Shown here in pieces: positions 1 to 9,243 of a stretch of DNA of 64,000 nt; positions within the stretch are counted from its first letter, which is position 1, and each line of letters begins with the position of its first letter. The position numbers were made by a program, and so were the translations under genes. The DNA is from an uncultured bacterium (GTDB taxonomy: Bacteria; Bacillota; Clostridia; Lachnospirales; Lachnospiraceae). The notes beneath the pieces were generated by a model. It was not told the DNA's origin. It saw nothing but the letters and a program-made list of their open reading frames with translations, and searched no databases. The stretch lies in contig CAJMPJ010000014.1 in NCBI GenBank assembly GCA_905215155.1, positions 7,161-71,160 on the forward strand, read 5' to 3'.

Positions 1-1350
1 TATATTGAGCCTCACGGAGATTTTGAATTGACAGAGGAAGTGATAAAACGGGTAAAAGTCCGTATGGAGGAATTTGTCAGTAAAAAGATTCCTATCATGA
101 AACGGAGCGTGAATACGGATGATGCCATTGAATTATTTCATAAGCACCGCATGTATGACAAAGAGCGGTTGTTCCGTTACCGCCGGGTATCCAGAGTCAA
201 TATTTACAGCATAGGCGGATTTGAAGATTACTACTACGGATACATGGTGCAGAATACCGGATATATCAAATATTTTGATTTAGAATTGTTTGATGATGGC
301 TTTATGCTCATGCTGCCTCAAAAAGAAAGTCCCAAAGAGGTTCCGGTCTTTGATTCGGCAAATAAAAGAAAGCTCTATCAGGTATTAAAAGAAAGTGTGA
401 AATGGGGAGAGCGGCTCAATGTCTCTCATGTAGGCGCTTTGAATGAACGGATTGCAGAGGGGAATATCAACGAACTTATTTTGATTCAGGAGGCCCTGCA
501 GGAAAAGAAAATTGCTGAAATCGCGGAGAAGATCGGCGCAGACAGAAGCAAGAAATTCGTCATGATTGCCGGTCCCTCTTCCTCGGGAAAAACAACCTTT
601 TCCCATCGCTTATCCGTTCAGCTGAAGGCCCAGGGGCTGATCCCACATCCCATTGCAGCCGATAATTATTTTGTCAATCGTGTAAACAGTCCGAAAAATC
701 CCGACGGAAGCTACAATTTTGAAGTGCTGGAAAGTCTGGATGTGGAGCAGTTTAATAAGGATATGACCGAGCTTCTTGCCGGAGAGACGGTGGAAATGCC
801 AAGGTATCAGTTTAAGACAGGGGAAAGAGAGTACCGGGGAGATTATTTAAAACTGGGAAAAGACGATATTCTGGTCATTGAAGGGATTCATTGCTTGAAT
901 GATAAGCTGTCCTATTCTCTTCCAAAGGAAAGCAAGTTCCGGGTCTACGTAAGCGCCCTCACGCAGCTTAACATTGATGAGCATAACCGGATTCCCACCA
1001 CGGACTGCCGTCTGATCCGCCGGATGGTGCGGGATGCAAGGACCAGAGGTGCATCTGCCCAGGATACCATACGGATGTGGCCTACGGTCAGACATGGAGA
1101 AGAATCTTATATTTTTCCGTTTCAGGAATCTGCGGATGTGATGTTTAATTCCGCTACGGTTTATGAACTGGCTGTGTTAAAGCAGTTTGCAGAGCCATTG
1201 CTTTTCGGTATTCCCAGAGAATCACCGGAATATATGGAGGCAAAGCGTCTGTTGAAATTTCTGGATTATTTTCTTGGTGTAAACAGCGAATTCATTCCCC
1301 GCAACTCCATCATACGTGAGTTTATCGGCGGCAGCTGTTTCCGGGTGTAA
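1..1350 (+). CDS. Uridine kinase-family nucleoside kinase, 5' truncated
   Basis: The frame is open from base 1, and codons before the first possible start (TTG at 28) read as coding, so the true start lies outside the window. The visible 449 residues hold a linker domain followed by a P-loop phosphoribulokinase/uridine kinase domain: Walker A GPSSSGKTT (about bases 568-597), and a Walker B-like VIEGIHCLND. Full-length clostridial relatives are about 550 residues with an N-terminal TGS/threonyl-tRNA synthetase-like part, which would be the missing piece. It probably phosphorylates uridine or a related nucleoside in the cytoplasm, but substrate is not proven by sequence. rnpB follows 44 bp downstream with its own promoter. 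Confidence 0.85.
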   Translation, partial: YIEPHGDFELTEEVIKRVKVRMEEFVSKKIPIMKRSVNTDDAIELFHKHRMYDKERLFRYRRVSRVNIYSIGGFEDYYYGYMVQNTGYIKYFDLELFDDGFMLMLPQKESPKEVPVFDSANKRKLYQVLKESVKWGERLNVSHVGALNERIAEGNINELILIQEALQEKKIAEIAEKIGADRSKKFVMIAGPSSSGKTTFSHRLSVQLKAQGLIPHPIAADNYFVNRVNSPKNPDGSYNFEVLESLDVEQFNKDMTELLAGETVEMPRYQFKTGEREYRGDYLKLGKDDILVIEGIHCLNDKLSYSLPKESKFRVYVSALTQLNIDEHNRIPTTDCRLIRRMVRDARTRGASAQDTIRMWPTVRHGEESYIFPFQESADVMFNSATVYELAVLKQFAEPLLFGIPRESPEYMEAKRLLKFLDYFLGVNSEFIPRNSIIREFIGGSCFRV

Positions 1351-1354
1351 GGTA

Positions 1355-1382
1355 TTGCTTTACAAAACAAGGAATGTATGAT
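1355..1382 (+). promoter_or_regulatory. Promoter of rnpB
   Basis: TTGCTT (1355-1360), 16-bp spacer, TATGAT (1377-1382). Transcription would begin about 1390, right at the predicted 5' end of RNase P RNA. Confidence 0.55.
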
Positions 1383-1393
1383 AAGCTATTATA

Positions 1394-1743
1394 GTTTTGA
1401 GTAAGACAAATGGCCGCAGCTGCAAAGCCGAAAGGCTGCAGGTGAGGAAAGTCCGGGCTTCACAGGGCAGGATGCCAGATAACGTCTGGCGGAGGCGACT
1501 CCAGGGAAAGTGCAACAGAAATATACCGCCGCGTCATGCGGTAAGGGTGGAAAGGTGGTGTAAGAGACCACCGCCCTTCTGGTAACAGGAGGGGCCATGT
1601 AAACCCCATTCGAAGCAAGACCGAACAGGGAGCGTAAGGCGGCCCGTCTGCTCCCGGGTAGGTCGCTTGAGCCTGTCGGTGACGGCAGGCCTAGATAGAT
1701 GGCCATTCAACGACATAACCCGGCTTATCGTCTTGCTCAAAAC
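1394..1743 (+). ncRNA. rnpB: RNase P RNA (bacterial class A)
   Basis: This is the catalytic RNA of the tRNA 5'-processing enzyme. The ends pair as helix P1 (GTTTTGAGTAAGAC at 1394-1407 with GTCTTGCTCAAAAC at 1730-1743). Between them are the hallmark conserved blocks GAGGAAAGTCCGGGC (1443-1457), an ACAG-type block after the P10-P12 region, and the 3' block AGATAGATGGCCATT. Length of 350 nt fits the family. Several open frames cross it on both strands but are artefacts of a structured RNA gene. Confidence 0.96.
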
Positions 1744-1790
1744 TTTAAACAATGAATGGTAAAATTCAATTAGTATCATGGTGTTAAAAG

Positions 1791-1823
1791 AGTTCTGAAA
1801 TCTTTGGTTTCAGGGCTTTTTTT
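1791..1823 (+). terminator. Rho-independent terminator after rnpB
   Basis: Ten-pair stem (1791-1800 with 1808-1817, two G-U pairs), 7-nt loop, then a run of T to 1823. Confidence 0.75.
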
Positions 1824-1984
1824 GTTGTGGGATTTTGAGTGGTCCTTTGGTAAACTGCTGGTCTGTAAATCAATAATGGATCGGATAATTTTGTTTTTAA
1901 TACCGGTTATTTATCAGAAATTATTACAGAAAAACCAGTTTATAAACCACGATCAAACAGGATACGACAAAAATAATGTTAAAA

Positions 1985-2025
1985 TTGCACAATTATATAT
2001 TTATATATATAAAATTATTGTGCAA
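1985..2025. promoter_or_regulatory. Inverted repeat, possible operator of the arabinofuranoside cluster
   Basis: Perfect 9-bp half-sites TTGCACAAT (1985-1993) and ATTGTGCAA (2017-2025), 32 bp centre to centre, separated by AT-only DNA. It ends 6 bp before the putative -35 box. The non-coding gap 1824-2181 otherwise holds only AT-rich DNA and the promoter. No regulator gene is nearby, so the binding protein is unknown. Confidence 0.45.
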
Positions 2026-2031
2026 AAATTC

Positions 2032-2060
2032 TTTACAGAATAATTTGTATGTGATAGTAT
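2032..2060 (+). promoter_or_regulatory. Promoter of GH127 / ABC cluster
   Basis: TTTACA (2032-2037), 17-bp spacer, TAGTAT (2055-2060), leaving a leader of about 115 nt before the gene. Confidence 0.5.
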
Positions 2061-2181
2061 CCAATTATATTTGTTAAATAGGGCTAATACAGTTATAAAA
2101 GAGAGGAAATTTAAAGCACATAGAAACAAATCGAAAACTTTATGTAACATCTAATCAGAAGCCAAAACCGAGGTGAATGTG

Positions 2182-4131
2182 ATGAAAAACAAATTATCTG
2201 GTATTCCTTTGAATATGATACGGATCAACGATGAATCATGGAACAAATACATTGGACTGGTTAAAGAAGTGATTATTCCATATCAATGGAAAATATTAAA
2301 CGATTTAGAAGAAGATGCGGAACTCAGTCATTGCATACATAATTTTAAGATAGCAGCAGGTGAGGCAGAAGGAGAATTTGAGGGGGCGGTATTTCAGGAT
2401 ACCGATGTGGCCAAGTGGCTGGAGGCAGTGGCTTATACGCTTTTCTGCCACCCGGATGAGGAGCTGGAACGGATTGCCGACCAGACCATTGACTTGATCG
2501 GAAGAGCACAGCAGAAGGATGGATATCTGGATACGTATTTTATCATTAAGGAGCCGGACTTAAGATGGAAGAATCTTATGGAGGGGCATGAACTCTATAC
2601 GGCTGGGCATATGATGGAAGCAGCAGTGGCTTATTTTGAGGCAACAGGCAAGGAGAAGTTTTTAAAAATCGTTTCCAGGCTTGCGGATCTGATTTGTGAA
2701 GTTTTCGGTCCGAAAGAGGAACAGCTGCATGGATATCCGGGGCATCAGGAAATCGAGCTGGCTCTGGTAAAGCTATACCGAACCACCGGCAGGAGGAAAT
2801 ACCTTACATTGGCAAAGTATTTCATTGACCAGCGGGGGGTGGGGAAAAATTATTTCTTTTGGGAAATGGAGCAAGAGGGTCATCGGTTTCTTTTCCCGGA
2901 TTTTCAAGGATATGACCCAAAGTATTCTCAGTCTCATCTCCCGGTCAGGCAGCAGAAGACGGCAGAAGGCCATGCCGTCAGAGCAGTCTATATGTATTGT
3001 GCCATGGCAGATCTGGCCTATGAATTTCAGGATGAAACGCTTCTGACGGTGTGCAGGAAGTTGTGGGAGAACATAGTAACCAAAAGAATGTACTTGACCG
3101 GCGGAATCGGGTCTTCCGGTATACTGGAACGGTTCACAGTGGATTATGATCTGCCCAATGACTGCAACTATTCGGAGACCTGTGCTTCCATTGGGCTGGC
3201 ACTTTTTGGCAGACGGATGGCAGAAATCACGAGAGAGGCTTCCTTTATGGATACGGTGGAGCTTGCCTTATATAACACCATATTATCGGGAATCTCTCTG
3301 GACGGGAAACATTTCTTCTATGTAAATCCCATGGAGGTATGGCCCGATAACTGCATTCCACGCACATCAAAAGAACATGTGAAACCGGTGCGGCAGAAAT
3401 GGTTTGGCTGTGCCTGCTGTCCTCCCAATATTGCCAGGACACTCGCTTCTTTTGGGCAATACCTTTATTTTAAGGATGACCATACCCTGTATGTAAATCT
3501 ATATGTCAGCAGTCAGGTTAAAACCCGGCTTTCCAATGAGGAGGTTTGTGTGAAAGTTACAACTGAACTTCCCGGGAAGGGAAAGTATGTAATTAAAATA
3601 AACAGCCAAGGAAACAAGGAAAAGACCCTGGCTTTCCGTATTCCTGCTTATGGGAAAGACTTCCAAGTTCAGAATGAAAACGGAACAATCCTTTCCCCGG
3701 AGATATCAAATGGTTATGCATACATAAGCGGAACGTTTGCTGACACGGTTTTAACTGTGGCCTATCAAGAGAAGGCAGGATTTATCCGGGCCAATCCAAA
3801 CGTCAGAGCAGACGCCGGAAAAGTCGCCATGATGAAAGGGCCGGTGGTCTATTGCCTGGAAGAGGTGGATAACGGGAAAAATCTGGCTTCCATTTATGTG
3901 GATGCTGACCAGGAAATAAAGGAGATATACGAACCGGAGGTCATGGGCGGAACGCTGACTTTAGAACTGGAAGGCAAAAAAATCAGCAGTGACAACTGGA
4001 GCGGTCAATCCCTTTACGGAACGGAAAAAAGGAAGTTGGAAGATGTAAAACTGAAAGCAGTACCATACAGCAGCTGGGGGAACCGGAAGGCAGGAGAGAT
4101 GACGGTATGGATAAAAGAACTGATCCGGTAA
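2182..4131 (+). CDS. GH127 beta-L-arabinofuranosidase
   Basis: Glycoside hydrolase family 127 (HypBA1 type), which removes beta-L-arabinofuranose from plant-derived glycans. The cysteine-dependent site is intact: Glu316 in ILERF (acid/base), Glu332 and Cys334 in SETC, and Cys412-Cys413 in CACCPPN (nucleophile and zinc ligands). The spacing of Glu316 to Glu332 (16) matches the characterised enzyme. There is no signal peptide, so it acts in the cytoplasm on imported oligosaccharide. I chose ATG 2182 because GAGGTG ends 6 nt before it; an in-frame GTG at 2173 overlaps that ribosome site. 649 residues. The following three genes encode the matching importer. Confidence 0.92.
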   Translation: MKNKLSGIPLNMIRINDESWNKYIGLVKEVIIPYQWKILNDLEEDAELSHCIHNFKIAAGEAEGEFEGAVFQDTDVAKWLEAVAYTLFCHPDEELERIADQTIDLIGRAQQKDGYLDTYFIIKEPDLRWKNLMEGHELYTAGHMMEAAVAYFEATGKEKFLKIVSRLADLICEVFGPKEEQLHGYPGHQEIELALVKLYRTTGRRKYLTLAKYFIDQRGVGKNYFFWEMEQEGHRFLFPDFQGYDPKYSQSHLPVRQQKTAEGHAVRAVYMYCAMADLAYEFQDETLLTVCRKLWENIVTKRMYLTGGIGSSGILERFTVDYDLPNDCNYSETCASIGLALFGRRMAEITREASFMDTVELALYNTILSGISLDGKHFFYVNPMEVWPDNCIPRTSKEHVKPVRQKWFGCACCPPNIARTLASFGQYLYFKDDHTLYVNLYVSSQVKTRLSNEEVCVKVTTELPGKGKYVIKINSQGNKEKTLAFRIPAYGKDFQVQNENGTILSPEISNGYAYISGTFADTVLTVAYQEKAGFIRANPNVRADAGKVAMMKGPVVYCLEEVDNGKNLASIYVDADQEIKEIYEPEVMGGTLTLELEGKKISSDNWSGQSLYGTEKRKLEDVKLKAVPYSSWGNRKAGEMTVWIKELIR

Positions 4132-4192
4132 GAGTCATACAGATGGTATCATCTGATTTGATATAGTTGTAAGAGAAAAAGGAGGATTTATA

Positions 4193-5569
4193 ATGAAAAA
4201 AAGGGGATTGGCAGCATTGCTGTGTCTGGCAATGGGGGCATCCATGATTGCAGGGTGCAGCAGTTCGACTGGGGGAAATGCGGGGGAAACCACCAAAGGT
4301 GCGTTGTCTGCCGGAAAGAAAACCATGGAGGTGGGGGGAGATGATGTCACCACCTTAAATGTATGGACGTTCATCGAGCTTCACCAGGATTTCTATGTTG
4401 CCATGGCAGAAAAGTGGAATGAGGCTCATCCGGACAAAAAAGTAAAACTGGTGCTGAGTAATATGCCCTATGATGACATGCACAATAAATTATCCCTTGC
4501 TCTGGAATCCGGGGAAGGGGCACCGGATATCGTGGATATCGAGCTTGGAAAATTCCCGGCATTTATGGTGGGGAAAATCGGTTTGATGGAGTTAAATGAT
4601 GCCATTGAACCATATAGGAAAAACATCGTCCAGTCCAGACTTGATATTTACTCCAAAGACGGAAAGGAATATGGACTTCCGACACACGTAGGAACAACGG
4701 TGGCTTTTTACAATGATAAGCTGTTAAAGGAGGCCGGAATCAACTATGAGGACATCAAGACCTGGGACCAGTTTAAGGAAGCCGGAGTGAAATATCACGA
4801 AGCAACGGGAAAATATTTTTCCTGTGTGGAGACATCGGCTCAGTGGATGGTAAACTTAATGCTGGCTCAAAAGGGCGGAGACTATATTGAGAAGGACGGA
4901 AAACTGAATCTGACAAGCAAAGAGATGACCGAGGTACTGGAATATATCAAGGGAATGCAGGAAACCGGTGCATTTGCCACGATCCCAGGAGGCCAGCCGG
5001 ATAATGAAGAAGCATATCCCTTCTATAATAACGGTGATTATGCTGTCCAGATCATGCCGTTCTGGCAGACCTCCAGATATGTCAATTATATGAGTGACAT
5101 CAAGAAACAGGTAGCCATTGCCAATGTTCCTGTATGGAAGGAACGGGATGGTGAGATTGCGACCATCGGCGGCGGCGGAACCGGAACGGCCATTGTAAAA
5201 AGCGGAGAACATGCAGAGCTGGCCGCAGAAGTCATGGCTTTCATTAAGCTTTCAGAAGAATCCAACAAAGAAGTCTGGAATGTGCTTGGATTTGATCCTG
5301 TTAATACGGCAGTCTGGACCGATCAGACGCTTACACAAAATCCGGAAAACAAGTTTATCCAGTATTTTACCAATAATCCGTTTGATACTCTGCTTCATAC
5401 CAAAGACAGCATTGGCATCCTGCAGGCATATACCGATGAAAAGTATCCGTCCATCAACAACGAATTCTGTAATGTCACATTAAACAGCATTTTTGAAGAC
5501 GGAATGGATGTGACAGAGGCACTTAAACAGTCACAGGAAACCCTTAACAACGAATTTAAGGAGAACTAA
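4193..5569 (+). CDS. Sugar ABC transporter substrate-binding lipoprotein
   Basis: 458 residues. An N-terminal Lys-rich and hydrophobic stretch ends in a lipobox (IAGC, Cys about residue 22) followed by a Ser/Gly/Thr linker, so it is a membrane-anchored extracellular lipoprotein. The body is a family 1 (maltose/multiple-sugar type) binding protein: VWTFIELHQDF start, QIMPFWQTSRY and late aromatic sugar-stacking residues. AGGAGG precedes the ATG. It sits between the GH127 gene and two permeases, so arabinofuranosyl oligosaccharide is the likely ligand (inference). Confidence 0.9.
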   Translation: MKKRGLAALLCLAMGASMIAGCSSSTGGNAGETTKGALSAGKKTMEVGGDDVTTLNVWTFIELHQDFYVAMAEKWNEAHPDKKVKLVLSNMPYDDMHNKLSLALESGEGAPDIVDIELGKFPAFMVGKIGLMELNDAIEPYRKNIVQSRLDIYSKDGKEYGLPTHVGTTVAFYNDKLLKEAGINYEDIKTWDQFKEAGVKYHEATGKYFSCVETSAQWMVNLMLAQKGGDYIEKDGKLNLTSKEMTEVLEYIKGMQETGAFATIPGGQPDNEEAYPFYNNGDYAVQIMPFWQTSRYVNYMSDIKKQVAIANVPVWKERDGEIATIGGGGTGTAIVKSGEHAELAAEVMAFIKLSEESNKEVWNVLGFDPVNTAVWTDQTLTQNPENKFIQYFTNNPFDTLLHTKDSIGILQAYTDEKYPSINNEFCNVTLNSIFEDGMDVTEALKQSQETLNNEFKEN

Positions 5570-5617
5570 TTTCCTGCAGCCGTCTGTTATATTTTTATCA
5601 AAAAAGGAGTATATAAT

Positions 5618-6502
5618 ATGAAGAAATTTTTTTACTCTAAAAAGATAGCTCCTTATGTATTTATAGGTCCGTTTGTAATTACGGTACTGTTATTCTGGCT
5701 GATTCCTATCTGCAACGGTGTTCTTTTAAGCTTTCAGGATGTGTTGAAGGAGCAATGGGTAGGCTTCGACAATTATACACGGCTGCTGTCTGATAAAATA
5801 TTTCTAAAGGCATTATGGAACAGTTTTAAATATATGGTGGGAACGCTGGTGCTTCTGATTCCTTTTCCCATGCTATTTGCAACGCTGTTAAACAGCAAGC
5901 TCATGAAGAAGGCGGATTTTTTTAAGTCCATTTATTTCATACCCGCCCTGACCTCTGTTGTAGTTGCAGGTACTATTTTCCGTTTGATGTTTGGAGAATC
6001 CTCTACCTCACTGTTTAACCAGATCCTTGGATATTTCGGAATTGCTCCGGTCAAATGGCTGAAAGGCGCGGGAACCAGTTTTTTTGCTCTTTTGTTACTG
6101 GCCTGCTGGAGATGGACGGGGGTCAATATCCTTTATTTTCTCGCAGGTCTTCAAAGCATTCCTTCCGAACTGTATGAAGCCGCTTCCATTGATGGTGCCT
6201 CCAAATGGCAGCAGTTTAAAAAGATATCCGTTCCCCCGGTAAAGCCTACCACGGTCTATGTCCTTACCATCAGTATCTATGCGGGGCTTTCTATGTTCCT
6301 TGAAAGCAATATGTTATTCAAGGGAAATAATTCTCCCAATAACATCGGGCTTACAATCGTGGGGTATTTATACCGGCAGGGAGTTGAAAAAAGGGCTTTG
6401 GGTTATGCGTGTGCCGTGGGACTGATTCTTCTGGTGGTTGTGATGCTGGTCAACATCCTGCAGCTGAAGATTACAGGAACCTTTAAAGAGGGGAGAGATT
6501 AA
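5618..6502 (+). CDS. Sugar ABC transporter permease (MalF-like)
   Basis: 294 residues with six predicted membrane segments and the EAA loop EAASIDGASKWQQFKKISVP near residues 190-210, which docks on the ATPase. Family: binding-protein-dependent sugar permease, CUT1 type. Strong AAGGAG ribosome site. The next permease starts 2 nt after its stop, so the two are translated together and probably form the heterodimeric channel. Confidence 0.92.
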   Translation: MKKFFYSKKIAPYVFIGPFVITVLLFWLIPICNGVLLSFQDVLKEQWVGFDNYTRLLSDKIFLKALWNSFKYMVGTLVLLIPFPMLFATLLNSKLMKKADFFKSIYFIPALTSVVVAGTIFRLMFGESSTSLFNQILGYFGIAPVKWLKGAGTSFFALLLLACWRWTGVNILYFLAGLQSIPSELYEAASIDGASKWQQFKKISVPPVKPTTVYVLTISIYAGLSMFLESNMLFKGNNSPNNIGLTIVGYLYRQGVEKRALGYACAVGLILLVVVMLVNILQLKITGTFKEGRD

Positions 6503-6503
6503 T

Positions 6504-7346
6504 ATGAGAAGAACCGCGGGAAAAAAGGCAAGCTCTTTGGCATTGTTGATTTTATTCACCCTTCTTGCCCTGTTGATCGTTCTTCCGATCTGGGTGCTGT
6601 TCGTGGCAAGCTTCAAGCCAGGAAATGACCTTCTGCAATATGGACTCAACCTGGATATCAACGTTGACAGAATGAATCTGGATAACTACGTTCTGCTTTT
6701 TACGGGACAGCATGAATACTGGAAATGGTTCTTTAACAGCATTTGCCTTACGGTAATAACCGTAGTCAGCACCCTGCTGGTCAGTTCCTTTGTGGGTTAT
6801 GGATTTGCGGCTTATGAGTTTAAAGGAAAAAAAGGATTGTTCCTGATCGTTTTGCTGATTCTGTCCATTCCGCTGGAAGTGGTTATGCTGCCGCTGTATA
6901 AGCAAATGTCAACCTGGAAGCTGATGGACAGCTATACAGCCATTATCCTTCCCTTTGTTGCTCATGCCTCTACAATCTTTTTCTTCCGCCAGTATTTGCT
7001 CAGTATTCCCCAGACTCTGCTGGAAGCAGGAAGAATCGACGGGGCTACAGAATATGGAATTTTTTTCAGACTGATCGTACCTCTGATGAAGCCTGCATTT
7101 TCTGCAATGGCTATTCTAAATGGAATGAATGCATGGAACAATTACCTTTGGCCCTTACTGGTTATCCGTACCTCTAAAAAATATCCGCTGACGCTGGGAT
7201 TGAATACTCTTATCAACCCTTACGGGGATAATTACAGCCTTTTGATCGTAGGTTCAGTTTTTTCCGTCATCCCCATATTTCTTTTGTTTGTAGCATTCCA
7301 GAAATATTTCATTGAGGGAATGATGGCAGGAGCGGTGAAGGGATAG
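6504..7346 (+). CDS. Sugar ABC transporter permease (MalG-like)
   Basis: 280 residues, six membrane segments and an EAA loop (EAGRIDGATEYGIFFRLIVP). Partner of the upstream permease. No ATP-binding subunit follows, so the importer must borrow a shared MsmK/UgpC-type ATPase encoded elsewhere, as is common for CUT1 systems in Firmicutes. A stem (about 7470-7496) without a T-run lies in the 198-bp gap downstream. Confidence 0.92.
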   Translation: MRRTAGKKASSLALLILFTLLALLIVLPIWVLFVASFKPGNDLLQYGLNLDINVDRMNLDNYVLLFTGQHEYWKWFFNSICLTVITVVSTLLVSSFVGYGFAAYEFKGKKGLFLIVLLILSIPLEVVMLPLYKQMSTWKLMDSYTAIILPFVAHASTIFFFRQYLLSIPQTLLEAGRIDGATEYGIFFRLIVPLMKPAFSAMAILNGMNAWNNYLWPLLVIRTSKKYPLTLGLNTLINPYGDNYSLLIVGSVFSVIPIFLLFVAFQKYFIEGMMAGAVKG

Positions 7347-7416
7347 AGGTGGAAGAACCAAAGGAGAAAAAATTAATGACGAACTTTATCAGGAGAAAAG
7401 AATTTTGCCGGAAAGC

Positions 7417-7445
7417 TTGAAGGATCAAGTGCCTGACGGTATAAT
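7417..7445 (+). promoter_or_regulatory. Promoter of exonuclease gene
   Basis: TTGAAG (7417-7422), 17-bp spacer, consensus TATAAT (7440-7445), about 95 nt ahead of the start codon. Confidence 0.65.
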
Positions 7446-7544
7446 AGAGGTATTGCAAAGACCTTTTCATGGGGGAGAAATGGGATTTTCCCCATCTGGC
7501 AAGGGACGGGAGCATACATATCTATATACAGAACGGAGGAAATT

Positions 7545-8219
7545 ATGGCTGTCAGGCAGATTACAGGCAGACGTCTGAATGAATTCGCTGAAGATTATGT
7601 GGTATTTGATTTGGAGACAACAGGGATCAGCGTTCAGGAAGATTTAATAATTGAGATTTCAGCAATCAAGGTGAAAGGGCATCAGCCGGTGGAAGAATTT
7701 ACGGCTCTTATCAATCCGGAGACCCATATACCGGCCGGAGCTACGAAGGTAAACGGCATAACCGATGACATGGTAAAGGAGGCCCCCCGGTTGATCCAGG
7801 TACTTCCTGATTTTCTGTCCTTTATTGAAGGAGAGATCCTGGTCGGGCACAATATTCAGTCCTTTGATTTGCTTTTTATTTATAACGCGGCAGAAAAACT
7901 GCTTCAAAAAGATGTACCCAATGATTACATAGATACACTTTATATGGCAAGGCAATGTCTTCCTCAGCTGAGACGCCACAGGCTGACGGATTTATCTGCT
8001 TACTTTAATATAAGTACGGAGGGGGCTCACAGGGCATTGAATGACTGTATCATGAACCAGAAGTGTTATGAACAGATAGGAAAACTGCTGGGAGCCGGAA
8101 ATCCGACCGCAGAGGTCTGTCCTCAATGCGGAGGAGAATTGAGACGGCGCAGCGGCAGGTTTGGTGATTTTTACGGATGTACCAATTTTCCAAGCTGCCG
8201 GTTCACTAGAAATGCATAA
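7545..8219 (+). CDS. DEDDh 3'-5' exonuclease with C-terminal topoisomerase-type zinc finger
   Basis: 224 residues. Residues about 17-180 form a DnaQ/PolC-like exonuclease: FDLETTG (ExoI Asp and Glu), HNIQSFD (ExoII) and HRALNDC (ExoIII His and Asp). The last 35 residues form a four-cysteine finger, CPQCGGEL...YGCTNFPSC, of the kind found at the C-terminus of topoisomerase I. The finger suggests direct binding to single-stranded or structured DNA. It is too short to be a polymerase, so it is a free-standing nuclease, perhaps in repair. GGAGG precedes the ATG. Confidence 0.88.
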   Translation: MAVRQITGRRLNEFAEDYVVFDLETTGISVQEDLIIEISAIKVKGHQPVEEFTALINPETHIPAGATKVNGITDDMVKEAPRLIQVLPDFLSFIEGEILVGHNIQSFDLLFIYNAAEKLLQKDVPNDYIDTLYMARQCLPQLRRHRLTDLSAYFNISTEGAHRALNDCIMNQKCYEQIGKLLGAGNPTAEVCPQCGGELRRRSGRFGDFYGCTNFPSCRFTRNA

Positions 8220-8248
8220 GCGATTCCCCCATAGGAAAGGCCCGGTTT

Positions 8249-8770
8249 ATGGAATTTTCGATCGAGAGAGCAGTAACACAGGATTTTCAGGCATTGGCAA
8301 ATGTGATCCATACAGTATGGGAGAAAATTGAAAATAAGGACTGGTTCGTAGCGGATCATGCAGATTTTATCCATGATCTGCTGCAGCACCAAAATGGGAT
8401 CGGATACAAGGCCATGGTGAAGGAGTCTGGAATCATTGCAGGGGTATTTGTTGTCACATTTCCCGGAAGACAGGAAGAGAACCTTGGCTGGGATATGGGA
8501 TTGCCCGAAGAAGAACTGGAAAAAGTCGCTCATATGGAGTCCGTTGCCATCCTGCCGGAATATCGGGGGAATGGTCTGCAGTATGCTCTGATGCAGGCGG
8601 CAGAAAAAGAATTAAGACAAAGGGGATATGGGTATCTCATGTGCACCATCCACCCGGAGAACGTCTACAGCAAAGAAAATGCGATCCGGCAGGGCTATGA
8701 AGTGGTTATGACAAAAGAAAAGTATGGTGGCCTTGTGAGAGATATTTTATTAAAGAAGATCAATGAATGA
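8249..8770 (+). CDS. GNAT-family N-acetyltransferase
   Basis: 173 residues. The acetyl-CoA pyrophosphate loop is visible as ILPEYRGNGLQYALM (about residues 105-120), preceded by the usual beta4 segment MESVAI. The C-terminal CTIHPENVYSKENAIRQGYE matches the family's alpha4/beta7 region. Substrate cannot be inferred. Probably co-transcribed with the exonuclease 29 bp upstream; transcription ends at the shared hairpin that follows. Confidence 0.85.
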   Translation: MEFSIERAVTQDFQALANVIHTVWEKIENKDWFVADHADFIHDLLQHQNGIGYKAMVKESGIIAGVFVVTFPGRQEENLGWDMGLPEEELEKVAHMESVAILPEYRGNGLQYALMQAAEKELRQRGYGYLMCTIHPENVYSKENAIRQGYEVVMTKEKYGGLVRDILLKKINE

Positions 8771-8771
8771 A

Positions 8772-8819
8772 ACCCGGTGAGTGCCCTGAACGATCAGGTT
8801 CAATCACCGGGTAATTTTT
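8772..8819. terminator. Hairpin terminator between convergent genes
   Basis: Nine-pair stem ACCCGGTGA (8772-8780) with TCACCGGGT (8804-8812), then AATTTTTAT. It separates the acetyltransferase gene from pyrI, which converges on it. Confidence 0.75.
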
Positions 8820-9243
8820 ATTTGGTATACTTTTCTTCGCAGTACATGCAGCGGTAGATTTCTTTTGCTTCATCGGAAAGATAGAAGACATGAGGAAGTT
8901 CCTGTTCGATGGAAGTGATGCATCTGGGGTTTTTGCACTGGATCACATTGGTGATCTTCTGAGGAAGACTCAGTGCCCTTTTTTCAGCGATTTCATTATT
9001 CCGAATGATATTGACTGTGATATTGTGGTCAATGTAGCCTAAAATATCCAAATCAATGTGGTTTAATCCGCCTTCAATTTTAATGATATCCTTTTTCCCC
9101 ATTTTGTTGCTTTTTACATTTTTTATAATTGCAACCTGACAGTCCAGCTTGTCCAGGCTTAAATTATAATAGATTTCCAGACTTTTTCCCGCTTCAATGT
9201 GATCCAATACAATTCCTTCTTTTAATCCGCTGATATTTAACAT
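8818..9243 (-). CDS. pyrI: Aspartate carbamoyltransferase regulatory chain
   Basis: 141 residues. N-terminal nucleotide-binding part ([13 protein letters not shown]) and C-terminal zinc domain with the four cysteines CKNPRC and CMYC that bind the catalytic chain. It confers CTP/ATP allosteric control on the enzyme that commits carbamoyl phosphate to pyrimidines. Its start codon lies inside the last codons of pyrB (7-nt overlap), so the chains are translationally coupled. The zinc motif is complete. Confidence 0.96.
   Translation of the reverse strand: MLNISGLKEGIVLDHIEAGKSLEIYYNLSLDKLDCQVAIIKNVKSNKMGKKDIIKIEGGLNHIDLDILGYIDHNITVNIIRNNEIAEKRALSLPQKITNVIQCKNPRCITSIEQELPHVFYLSDEAKEIYRCMYCEEKYTK

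Noticed and set aside
1389..1779. Open frames on both strands between 1.39 and 1.78 kb
   Set aside because: They overlap the structured RNase P RNA gene.
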